This document shows positions 53,478-64,000 of a DNA stretch of 64,000 nucleotides, one piece after another; position 1 is the stretch's first letter, and each line of letters starts with the position of its first letter. The stretch is from Perca fluviatilis (Eukaryota > Chordata > Actinopteri > Perciformes > Percidae), in assembly GCF_010015445.1 (NCBI RefSeq), contig NC_053114.1:29753079-29817078 (forward strand), given 5' to 3'. A program made the position numbers and the translations under genes. The notes under the pieces were generated by a model that was not told where the DNA came from, did no database searches, and worked only from the letters and a program-made list of their open reading frames with translations.

Positions 53478-53650
53478 TGGGCTGCACGATTTGGAGAAAA
53501 AGTCACATTGCGTTTTACAATACTGCGATTGTGATATAACGGTATCATGAGTCCACTTGCTTGATTATCAAGGAAAATGCAGAAAAAACTACAATTTTAA
53601 AATTATTTCTCAACATGAAAAGCCAAAATGTCTGCTGTGAAAGTTACCTT
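53478..53650. repeat. diverged MITE remnants
   Basis: GGGCTGCACGATTTGGAG ... ACTGCGATTGTGATATAACG resembles the start of a common fish DNA-element family. It is followed by CCAAAATGTCTGCTGTGAAA, which matches the right end of the MITE at 26843-28692. Boundaries unclear. Confidence 0.45.
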
Positions 53651-53775
53651 GCACGGCAGCTGGTTTCTCGCAATATCTCGATATCCCGCGGGAATCACAG
53701 GATCACATAAAGTATCACATGAAAATCCATCTTGTCAAATGCATTTGTTTCTGAACCATAGACTGTAGTCCAAAC

Positions 53776-54018
53776 CAATGATTCTCAGGGGTCCTTGAGG
53801 GGGTTCCAGGGGGTCCCCAACAAAAAAAATTTATTTTCACTATAATTCCATCCATAAATATCACAATGACAGAATGTATGACTATTTTGGTCATGGCTTT
53901 CAGACTTTCTTCTGTAATAAAACATCTACAGTAAAAGCAAAAATCCCATCAGATGGGCCCGTGGTCTAATTTGTGTCAGTTTGGGGGTCCTTGATGTCAA
54001 AAAGTTTAAGAACCACTG
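53776..54018. mobile_element. hAT-like MITE (243 bp)
   Basis: Ends CAATGATTCTCAGGGGTCC and ...AGTTTAAGAACCACTG form an imperfect inverted repeat of the CAGTGGTTCTCAAAC type. Flanks GTCCAAAC (53768-53775) and GTCTAAAC (54019-54026) agree at 7 of 8 bases, fitting an 8-bp hAT target duplication. No coding capacity. Confidence 0.75.
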
Positions 54019-54480
54019 GTCTAAACTACAAGCTCAACTCTCATAGGAATGAATGTATGGGTGATGTATGGCAACGTAGACCTACATACAGTATATCTAT
54101 GGTTTTGAAAGTGCCTTCCCTTTTCTAAACAGTTTCCAAGGATGGCTTCTCAGATGTGAGGGTCATCCAAAATGTATTGCTGAGGAAGGGAAGGTCAGGT
54201 CTATTTTGACTAAAGGTCCCAAAGCTCCTCCGGTGGCCCCTTAAATAAATAATGAACAGTCCCTTATTACCAAAGGGCTACCGAATTGATAATAAATTAA
54301 GATAACTTATAGGCTAGACCCTATAGCTAAATGATAAATATTAAGAATTTCTTTCTACATCAGTAGCTAGCCTAAACACAATTAGCTTGATTCACCATTT
54401 CAAAGAACCTTTTGCACGTAACGTTACTTCAAAAGTAGCTTGTAACGCTATTAATGCAGCTAACATTAAATACGGTAGCT

Positions 54481-54973
54481 CAGGGATCTTCAACAGGGGG
54501 TCCAGGGCCCCTAGGGGTCCTCAGCATCACTTCAGGGGGGGTCTCCAAATTATTGATTATTATATATATATATTATTAAAAATTAAAAAGTTCTAAAATG
54601 AATCTAACATATTATTAGCAAACATAAATCCCCACTGATGATAGGCTTACTGGCCTATATGTAAGGTAGTCTCTAAGGCCATCCACAGATGAAGTTCATC
54701 CTAAGGATTCACTGTACCACATGTTTGACATTAAAACCTGATTTATAAAATCATGCCAACAATTATTAGGATATTTTAATAGCTTAGTATTGTATGCATC
54801 ATAAAAAGGTATCTACAAAGGCTTTAGGCCGCCCTAAACGTTATTGTAGGCCCAGTTCAATATGCAACTTCATTTTATATAATATATGTATGTAATATAT
54901 GTAGTAGGGGGTCCCTACTCCATCTCTCTTTCAGTTAAGGGGTCCTTGGCTTAAAAAATGTTGAAGACCCCTG
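54481..54973. mobile_element. hAT-like MITE (493 bp)
   Basis: Ends CAGGGATCTTCAACAGGGGG and ...AAAATGTTGAAGACCCCTG are imperfect inverted repeats. Flanks CGGTAGCT (54473-54480) and CTATAGCT (54974-54981) agree at 6 of 8 bases. No open gene. Confidence 0.7.
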
Positions 54974-55051
54974 CTATAGCTTATTGCAAACCTAGCATGT
55001 CACGAGCAGTCAAACCACACCCGAAGCGTTAAAGTTAGCTACCGTTACAGT

Positions 55052-55570
55052 CATAGACTGTCAATTAGTGGACAGAGCATGTGTGACGTCACCCATTGGT
55101 TTGTGGAGATCTGCTATGAGTCGTTGAGTTTGCCGTTACGGGCGCAGCCATCCTGGTTGCGGATGTGATGATTTTAGACGAGAGGGAGGAGTGAGGGAGG
55201 AGCCCTTACACTCTACGTTACGTTACACACTTTCACTGGCAATCACATCATAGCCACGCCCTGAAACACCCGCTGCTTTCTCGCAGATTTTAAAATCAAC
55301 AAGACCATAATTCAAAATCATTCTGTGTTGCAGAAGACTTAAAACTAGCGATTGAGACCATAAACTCATTATGAAAATGTTTACTGAGGTAATAAATCAA
55401 GTGAGAAGTGGGTCACTTTCTCATAAGACTTCTACAGAAACTGACCTCCTTTTGCAACCGCACGTGTCGCCCCCTGCTGGAATTCAGATAGAATGCAGTT
55501 TTAAGGCACTTACGCATTTGCACCACTTCGCCGAACCGGATGCTTTGTCCATTAATATTTACAGTCTATG
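55052..55570. mobile_element. hAT-like MITE (519 bp) with exact 8-bp target duplication
   Basis: Left end CATAGACTGTCAATTAGTGG, right end CCATTAATATTTACAGTCTATG; the outermost bases are inverted repeats. It is flanked on both sides by GTTACAGT (55044-55051 and 55571-55578), an exact 8-bp duplication. The interior is GC-richer than its surroundings and non-coding. Confidence 0.85.
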
Positions 55571-55950
55571 GTTACAGTACGAAAACTACCCGTTAGCTAA
55601 CTGTTTAACACAAATATCGATTAGTGGAAAAAAAATGTCTCTTCATAAAATGAATCAACTTTCATGAGTTTAGTGTTTCTTTAGCCAATATTTCAGTAAG
55701 TCTTTGTTGTTGTTCCACAACAACTAACGTTACTGCCAATATAGCCACAGCCTGACAAGCCTCAGGTCAAGATGCATTTAAAAAGCTAATAGTGGTGAGG
55801 CGTTAACATGTGTAGAAAACATAATTGTGAACAGCTCCTACCTTGTGACCTTTAGCTTGTCCCTGAACAGAGCATTAATTTATTCCGCCAGATGTCACTA
55901 AGAAATTTGACAGATTGCTCTCGGCAAAAAAGAACAGGGGAATTTGCAGT

Positions 55951-56170
55951 GGTGGAAACTAACTAACGTTTTACTCCTGCACTTTACTTGCACTGTAGTT
56001 ATCAGGATTCTGTAGGCTACTTTCCTTTCTTTTTATTTTAGCATTTCCATTTTATGTTTCTTTAATCACAGAAAAATTTTACTTTTCTGATTATCTTTAT
56101 TTATATTGACAGCTATAGGATATTCACTAGTTACTTTACAGCTTAATATTAAACTTTACATAAAACTACC
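55951..56170 (+). repeat. fragment of a CAGTGGTGGAAxTAACT-type dispersed element
   Basis: Begins GCAGTGGTGGAAACTAACTA and continues with TTTACTCCTGCACTTTACTT and ACTAGTTACTTTACAGCTTA, words of a very common fish element. Only the left end is kept. Confidence 0.5.
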
Positions 56171-57649
56171 AAACTTTATGCAGTTCAGATGTTCTCTGTT
56201 TCCATGCAATGTTTGTCTGCCTCCATAATAAACTTTATCTCTGCATAGTCATATAGTTTGAATTTTCAAAGTGTTGTGTACTAGGTCATAAGCAAATCCA
56301 AACAAACATGTAGTGTGCAAAATGACACAGATTTAATAAAAACCCCCAGGGAGAAATTGTGAGAAAAAAAAGGTTCTGCACAAAAAATAAATGACCTGAT
56401 CTTTCTGATCTTTTGTGGTCGAAATGAAAACCAACATATGCAGTGATTCAATGAAGAGAATTGTCCTCAGTTCTCACATTTAAGCATTTTATTCCCTAAT
56501 ATTTTTTTTTCATTGATCTGCATGATCTTATCTGTTACTCAAAAAAGCACAAAACACATGGCAATTTTTGTCCAGCTCATATTTGGGATCTTTCATTGGT
56601 TTTAGACTTCGCTGTGGCTGGGAGCATCTGCTGCATGCCTAAAACATAATGTAAATGTAAATGAGACCAGACAACATGACAGAAACCAGTTTAGACCAGC
56701 TCTAACTCTGTGGATGAATAATGATGGTTAGCAAAAAAACAAAAAATAAAGTGAAATGAAGGACAGAATAAATAAAATGGAAATTAGGAGAATGTTGAAA
56801 AGGGACTAAAATAGCACAAAGGGAAAAAAAGGTAATATCCTGGAGAAAGCGAAATATCGGATCTCTTAGCATCTCTCTTTTTCTTTCTGTCTATCTTTTC
56901 TTGTATCTTTCCCACTTGCCTCTCTCTTCCTGTCTTCCTCATCTGCCTCTGCTCCCACTCACTCCTTCTCTCTACTTTTGTGTTCTCAGCTCTTCTCAGC
57001 TCACCCCGCTTTTCTCTCATACACATTAGCTGCAATTTACAAAGGGGTGCTGAAGTGTGGTGCATCCTAGCATAAAAGATGGATGAATGATTTGCTGCGT
57101 TTGTGTAATGTTCTCATGTGTGTGCTGAGGGGTTGTGAGCGTATAGACGCTGTGTATGCGTGTTTGTGTGGGATATGATGCAAACAGAACAAGCTGTCTT
57201 GTTGTTTTGCTGTGTTTTTGATGTTCTGTCCAAAAATCACCACATAAACACACTCGAAAAACACACTTTCTCTGTCGTGCTCTCTTATCCCTTTCTCTCT
57301 CACTCATGTTCAAATGGCTTTCATTGGCATCAAATACAAAGGTTCATGCTGCCGAAACAAATCCAGCTCATGCAAACAACATGAGATTGTTATAGAAAAA
57401 ATAGCTGCCAAATATCTGGCAATACTGCTGGGCTGATGTCAAAAATCCTCAAACTGACTTAATCCCATATTTGCACTTAAAAGACCATTCAACGTTTAAA
57501 CACAAGCTTATGATGCATAATATAATTTCCATATCATCAAAGTGTCTTCAGCAAACCTTTCATCTCTAAAAGTCAACTTTTTAGGAATTTGTAAAAAAGT
57601 GATTAATTTTCTTGTTGGTGCCCATGTATGTTTGGCATTTCTTTTTTTA

Positions 57650-57836
57650 AGATCATTTTTTTTGACATTTTAGGCCTTTATTCGATAGGACAGCTTAGAC
57701 ATTAAGGGGGAGAGAGAGGTGCAATGACATGCAGCAAAGGGCTGCAGGTCGGAATTCAACTTGCAGCCACTGCTGCGAGGACTGAGCCTCTATACATGTG
57801 GGCCACGCTCTACCAGGTGAGCTACCCAGTCGCCCA
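57650..57836 (-). repeat. tRNA-derived SINE (minus orientation)
   Basis: On the minus strand it starts TGGGCGACTGGGTAGCTCAC with CTGGTAGAGCG, a clear A-box-like tRNA head, then GCTGCAAGTTGAATTCC as a B box, followed by CCTGCAGCCCTTTGCTGCAT, GTCATTGCACCTCTCTCTCC and the tail GAATAAAGGCCTAAAATG with a T/A-rich end. A common fish SINE. It is fairly complete. Confidence 0.8.
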
Positions 57837-58139
57837 TGTTTGGCATTTCTGACGTCTGTAATAGAATACACTTCAAGTCAGCAGCCTGCTTCTATAGACA
57901 GGGTTTAAACTTACTAAATGACTCAGTTCTTCTTGCCATTTCTACTAAACTTTTCATTACGCAGTCACCCCTAAGAGTAAGTAATATATGCTACCTATGA
58001 ACAGTTCAATATACTTTTGCATGCTGTAAAATAATAGCTCTCTGGAACAGTGTTTAAAGGCATATTTCAAAGAGCCCACTGACCATTGAGTAAAGAGTAT
58101 TCAACATTGTAACAAGTATAAGGAGACTATGAAGCTTCT

Positions 58140-58354
58140 GCAGTGGTGGAATATAACTATTTACCTTGGTTCTTTACTTAGTTACTTTATTTAATTTTAT
58201 GCAACTTTTTACTTCTACACCATTATATTGCAGAGGGAAATGCTATACTTTTATAATGCACAACAAGTTAATAGTTACTCTGCAGACGAAGTTACTGTAC
58301 TATACAATAACTCTGTAAAGTGCTGATCTGAGTAGTTCTTCTACCACTGTGGTA
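58140..58354 (+). repeat. degenerate CAGTGGTGGAAxTAACT-type element, both ends present
   Basis: Left end GCAGTGGTGGAATATAACTA and right end GTAGTTCTTCTACCACTG are inverted repeats. The interior TTACTTCTACACCATTATAT and GCAGAGGGAAATGCTATACT matches the same family as 55951-56170. No clear 8-bp flanking repeat. Confidence 0.6.
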
Positions 58355-59509
58355 AAGCCATCACCATTAGCCCTCAAAAAGACAAGAATGTCATCTTGTA
58401 TCATTTTATAACGTTTGAGGTCTCCTCTTAGATTGCATTAAAAACTACATCCAGTTGCTCGGATGTATGTCTGCCATTTGTTTGCTTGTTGATTTATTCA
58501 TCTTTGTATTTCTGTTACTTTATGAAATTTGCGTATTACGTATAAATTGTAAAGGGAAGTGATGATTTTCCCATGACGATTAAAAATGAAATTAAAAAAA
58601 CATCCCACTTACAAGCCAGTATTACAACAGTATTCCACATGCCAACAAGCATAAAGAGATTACTGTATGTGGCTGCTGCCATCACCATTAGCCCTTAACG
58701 TAGCCAGATTAGACGTGACACAGCTTTTTGAGTGTATCATGAAAGATTAGCATCCTAAATACTCACGAAGGCATGACCCAGCAGTAATTTACAAACTGGA
58801 AAACTATCCATGCAAATAAATCATTTTAGAAGATAAAGACAATTTTAAGTTTAAATGCGAATAATGTACATTTCTGTTGTAAATATAATGATGAAAGATG
58901 ACTTTTTTTATCCTTCTCAAAAGAACAGAAGGTATCACATACTGTATTGTCAAATGATGGTGAAAAAATGTTCATCTCTTCTGAGGCATTCTGTTGGTAA
59001 GAAAGAATATAATTTGCAAACTTAAGATAAGATTAAATGAGAATTTACCATTGTCTCCGTTGTTTAATCAGTTTGCTGTGAACTGAAATGAGCTGTAGTG
59101 TTTGGTCCCAAAACTTTTACATTACAGTACAAGGTGTTGGTCAATTCAGAGTCTTAAAAACAGGATCAAGCTTATGAAACAAGGCCATGTCGAATATGTA
59201 CATTAAGGTTGTTGATAAACTTTTCGGCTGTTAGTTTTGTTTTCTTTGTTGTAAGAAAGTGTTCTTAAGAGAAAGAGTTACAAACCACTGGCTTGGGGAA
59301 TTGGAGAAAAATGAAAAACGACTGGCTTAGAGGGCAACGTAAAGACAGATAAACATAAGAGAAATTTGCATTGAGAATGCAAAGCCATGTAGCACAAAAG
59401 TTTAGTTATTATAACAGCCGACAGATGAACCATTGCAAAAGAAACCGTGGTCAAACAGTCAATGAGAGCGGGTGCAAGGACAAAGAAAGATGCAGGGAGA
59501 GCGTGGGAG

Positions 59510-59626
<117 letters not shown>

Positions 59627-60753
59627 AATCAGCTGCTACGTGTTTCAGGTAAGGGTCTTCGAAGTACTCTTCAGATGCCTGCTGGATGAGGAGAGACGTG
59701 TGAAGTGCAGTTTGTTGATATGCTCTCTTCCGCTGCTCTCCTCTGCTCTTCTTGTTGCCTCTTATCCACTCTGCCCTCTCTCTCTCCTCCACCTTCTCGT
59801 GCTCACAGGTCAATCAAGCCAAGAGCTGGAGTCTGCAGCCATCTTCCCAGCATCACTGTGTTGAGCCCACACGATTTATCCATATAAATACACTTGTTAT
59901 GATGCCACTTGTTATGATACACTTGTTATGATGCTGAGTCAGAGCCATGTTTGATGAAACACAATATGAAATATTATTCTGATACATTACTGTGAGGCTT
60001 TCCCAAATGTTTTCAGCTGTGGTGCTGTACCATTGTGTGATTTTCATGTTTCAAGTGGAGATAGCTTTCATTTGAGTAGACCACAGCCCAGTACAACCTT
60101 GCCTGACAATCATGAAGAAAACGCTGATTATAAATCACACTCTCACAATGATTCATTACAGTTCTAGGTCATTGTCTCGGGAGTAAAACTCCTTAATCAC
60201 AATCTTTCACCCTCTCTGAAATTATGACACAACCTCAGCAGTAAGTTAATGTTACCGCTGAGAGAGGGCAACTACATGATGGGCTGCAGTTACCACTCTT
60301 ATTATGTCTTTTTATTGGATTATCTCCTATGCATCTACACTCTAAGAAATAGCTGTGTATTAACAGCTGTATGACTGTATATTTGAACAGAAATTGTCCA
60401 TAGAAATTCCAGTTTGTATTTCTGTTTATTTACATTTTAAATTGCATTATGGGACCTTTATGCTGACAATTAACGTAGTGATTTATTCACAACACCATTT
60501 TTGTAAAAAGCGTCAATAAAAGTGTTCAAAGTATTGAAAAAAGCATTAAAGCTTTAAATTAATTAAAGAACAGATTACATTTCAGAAGTGTACTAACTGA
60601 GCAACTTTGTGTAAGATAACTTTATATAACAGAAAATGTTCTGTAATTTAACTGCAGCTACACACAACATTTCTGTTTTTAATCACGGGACAAAGTCTGG
60701 GTAATGAGCTGCCAGAACCTTTTCTGTTATTTTACATATTTATTTCTTAGAGT

Positions 60754-60810
<57 letters not shown>
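60754..60810 (+). repeat. (ATCT)n microsatellite
   Basis: About 14 uninterrupted tetranucleotide units. Confidence 0.95.
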
Positions 60811-60815
<5 letters not shown>

Positions 60816-61893
60816 GTCTATCTCTCTTCAGTATCACGTAAAATTCTAATCAACAGTCAGTGTGAGAATTATTCATAAACAGACCGTTCTCAGACAGATT
60901 TAAACTTATTCTCATATGAGTCTGCCTATTAGACTGTGGTTTAATATAGGCTAGAGGCTGTTACAGACAGTCTTTTAGATTATGATTCATAAGCACTCCA
61001 TTCTCTAGACAGGTAAAACTCATTATCATCAGTCTCTGGTTCTTTGTAATGATTATATATTGCATAATTATCTGCCATACAGCTATAATATTACCACTGG
61101 GAGTCATACAGTGTAAAGAAGTGTTGTTCAAAGACTGGTTCGGGACCAAAAGTGGACCTTGGCTTTACTTTTTTCTTTTTTCTTTTTTTTACGTTTTAAT
61201 GATCTTTGTTCCAAGCCTAATGGCCTATAACTGAAATACTTGGCGGTAAACTCACTGATCCTTCGACCCAATGTGAAAACCCACATTTCCTCAGTTTTGA
61301 TCCCCATGATAAAAATGCTACTATGCTTTAATGAGCAAGGGTCCCATGGTGAGAAACTAAATGTCTCATTTAGGTCCAGGGCTGCAGAAGTTTAAGGGAG
61401 CCTTGGACTACACAGTTACATTTATAGTCATTATCATCATTCTTTGGCTCCACATTGTGATAACAGAAACAAGTACGTTCTCTACAGGGCAGCCATAATT
61501 TTACAAGTGGGTAAGCTATACTTTTGATAGTCTTTAAGCACATACGGAACCACTGGTGATTTTAATGATAAAATCCACATAGGGTTACTTGTGATAAGAG
61601 AGCTACTTCACAACAAGGTGTTTTTGTTAGCTGGCCCTTCTCGTAACAAGCTAATGCAATAGCTTAGCGCTCAGCAGACTGACTTCAGGCAAGTCTCTCA
61701 CGTGGAAACATCTTTCTTGATCTTGATATTTTTTATATGTGTGTGTTTGCGTATCTGTGCGTGCATGCTTAGTTTGTGTAAGCAAGAGTAAAAGAGAAAG
61801 TGTGTGTGTGAGATCTGAACTCTTCACTGAGCCCCATATCATTGATAAATATTATAAACTGATTTGCCCCAGGAACTCCTCACATACGCACAT

Positions 61894-61894
<1 letters not shown>

Positions 61895-61960
<66 letters not shown>
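61895..61960 (+). repeat. (CA)n microsatellite
   Basis: Uninterrupted CA for about 33 units. Confidence 0.96.
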
Positions 61961-61964
<4 letters not shown>

Positions 61965-62048
61965 ATCAAATACACACGGAGCATACCAGTTTTAATCTTA
62001 ATTGCCACAACACACGAAGAAGCACACAAACACATACGATTTATTTTT

Positions 62049-62157
<109 letters not shown>

Positions 62158-64000
62158 CACCATACTAATGTTAATTGCACCAGCACATGCTTGGCGGAGC
62201 GTGTAAATCAGCAAAATTATTGATGAGGGTTTTATTATGAAGCTAAATGCTAAGGAATGGATGAGGTATGAACTTGGGCTTCTGTGACAATTAAAATCCT
62301 GCATCACATGATCTGAATACTGCTTTGGAGGCATCTCCAAGATGCTAAGAAATATGTCTGCCATTTGTTTGACTGCCTTATGGTCAACATAATGTTTAAG
62401 CTAATTTGGATTCCCATTAGCTGCAACTGAGGTGAGAACTACAGTACTTCTCCTGAGGCCTCTACACCTCCCATTTTAATCAACTAGTCAAACACAATAC
62501 GCACAGAAGACCTTCAGTTATTTATTTGCCTTTAAAATGAGACCTATTAAATATCAACTGCTGTTTTCAAATCTCTGTACAAACAACTGTTCCAAAGCTA
62601 AAACTGAGTTGTTGATTAAAACTGAGTAAAAACTTAAATACTTAAACACAGCCACTTGAGGTTTCTTTTAATGGCCTAAATTCCAAAATAAATCACAAAA
62701 ACCGACACCTACTGTGCACATTACTTGCCAGCATTAAAACAAACTAATAGTGTACTAGTTATGAATCATCTTGAGACATTCTCTGACAAAGCTTTGCTTT
62801 AGTTTTTTCACTGTGGCTAATATACTGTACTTTCTCAGGCCTGAGGAAGATCTTGTAGATTGAAACATTGCCTTTATGTAAAAGAGAAATACATAATTTA
62901 TTTGGAGACTAACCGTGTACAGATCTCCCTTGTGCCATGCACAAGTATTTTTTGTCTTGCAGTATTTTTCCTGGATGTGTGCACATCTACAGTAGTTCCC
63001 CTTTTGCAGTTTCTCATATAAGCACACAACTTGTTTGATATGTGATAAAATCCACACAAATCCTTTTATCTTGCGTTTGCCTCGGGGATTCTGAGGACAA
63101 TGTCAACCTGGTTTACCCCTTAAAAAAATACATTCACCTTCGTATTACTTGGTTGGCTAATGGTATTTTCGCTGGACCAAAAGAAGTGGGAAATTATTTT
63201 ATTAATTTACAGCCCTTAAGTTACAGGTTCAAAATGCAAATGAATCTCATTATTAACTTTGACATATAGTCATGCTTTGTATATAAAACTGTTCTCTCTG
63301 TACAATTTTAAAAGTACACAAAGTGGCTTTCACCATGTTAGAAACGTCAGGGTGAAAGGCACGACAACACCTACTTAAAATCCCACTGAAATGACATGTA
63401 GGATATTTTTCAAGTAAAAGAGCTGAGCACATGAAAAGGGGACAAGAGAAGAGAATGGGAAAATAATGTAGAAGGACAAACTGAAAGGGACACTTTGCAT
63501 TTGTTTTTGCAAGTATATCCCATATATAGCTCCATATATTGCCCTCAATAACGTCTGCCATAGAAATGTACTATTTCTCGACTGGCTTACAATATGTCTC
63601 AGATGTGGACTGTCAAAAATGTACCCATTAATGACTTCACCTGATAGAGACTCCACTGTCACTTTCTGGATTCTTGGCTGCACCTTCAGAGGGAACGAAT
63701 ATCATGCACTGGGCACATTTCCAGTTCTACAAAATTCAGCCATGAAGAATTCCAACACAAAACCTCCAGACTTCACTTGAAACTTAGAAAGTTAAAATAA
63801 AAAAAAAAAGCTAAAATTGATAATGCAAGGACTTACGGTATCTATTAGTAATGCAAGGACTTATCTATTAGGAAGCAATAGATACAGCCAGTAGAATGTG
63901 AGTCATTATGCTGAGTTTATTATGGGCTGTAGCAGATTATCATCCAGATATCAGCACAGGGAAATTTACTGTGTGTGTCAAAGGAAGGCTTGACAAGTTC

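Noticed and set aside
61110..61410. GTTCAAAGACTGGTTCGGGA ... GGGCTGCAGAAGTTTAAGGG as a hAT-type MITE
   Set aside because: Words resemble such elements but I could not find matched inverted ends or an 8-bp duplication.
63375..63683. Minus-strand open frame with KVTVESLSGEVINGYIF as a possible upstream csmd1 exon
   Set aside because: No CUB or Sushi hallmarks (no Cys, no SPxYP, no GF strand), and it does not match what I remember of the region before CSMD1 Sushi 2.

Overview
The window is vertebrate nuclear DNA, almost certainly from a teleost fish. It has no bacterial-style coding density: short coding blocks with consensus splice sites lie in AT-rich sequence full of dinucleotide microsatellites, Tc1-like, PIF/Harbinger-like and hAT-like DNA elements and tRNA-derived SINE remnants. 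The repeat mix suggests a percomorph fish, but that is inference from remembered repeat families.

The only cellular gene I can support is on the minus strand: an N-terminal part of a CUB and Sushi multiple domains protein, best matched to CSMD1. Sixteen internal exons were placed by hand, each with an AG acceptor and GT donor, and their phases agree at all fifteen junctions. In transcript order (falling coordinates) they give Sushi (51198-51279 + 48673-48797), CUB (41906-42027, 25831-25934, 25194-25306), Sushi (21000-21182), CUB (20589-20774, 16069-16209), Sushi (13129-13250 + 12409-12481), CUB (11062-11200, 9689-9876), Sushi (9306-9494), CUB (3652-3768, 2017-2232), Sushi (459-647). They total 2289 nt, or 763 codons, without an in-frame stop. 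From memory of human CSMD1 this is Sushi 2 through Sushi 6. The first exons (signal peptide, CUB1, Sushi1, CUB2) lie beyond the right edge, and the remaining CUB/Sushi domains, transmembrane segment and tail lie beyond the left edge. No promoter, start codon or polyadenylation site of this gene is in the window.

The rest is intron. Layout by position: 0.75-1.16 kb dispersed repeat; 2.37-3.50 kb decayed PIF/Harbinger element; 7-10 kb SINE pieces and a (GAAA)24 tract almost touching a splice donor; 12.5-12.9 kb and 28.7-29.2 kb two copies of one inverted-repeat element in opposite orientation; 17.3-17.8 kb decayed Tc1-like transposase; 26.8-28.7 kb a complete Tc1-like element (one frameshift in its transposase) inserted in a small inverted-repeat element; 35.4-36.4 kb a TTAA-ended MITE inside a larger foldback; 38.7-39.7 kb an internally duplicated repeat; 44.9-45.5 kb a long foldback with a transposase scrap in its loop; 46.3-47.25 kb a TTAA-ended MITE abutting a LINE 3' end; 51.7-52.8 kb a tandem array carrying GA tracts; 53.8-55.6 kb three hAT-like MITEs with 8-bp flanking duplications; 57.65 kb a tRNA-derived SINE.

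I found no new biological system. The most informative features are the exon chain, the two nested insertions, the foldback with transposase-like coding sequence in its loop, and the hAT-like cluster.
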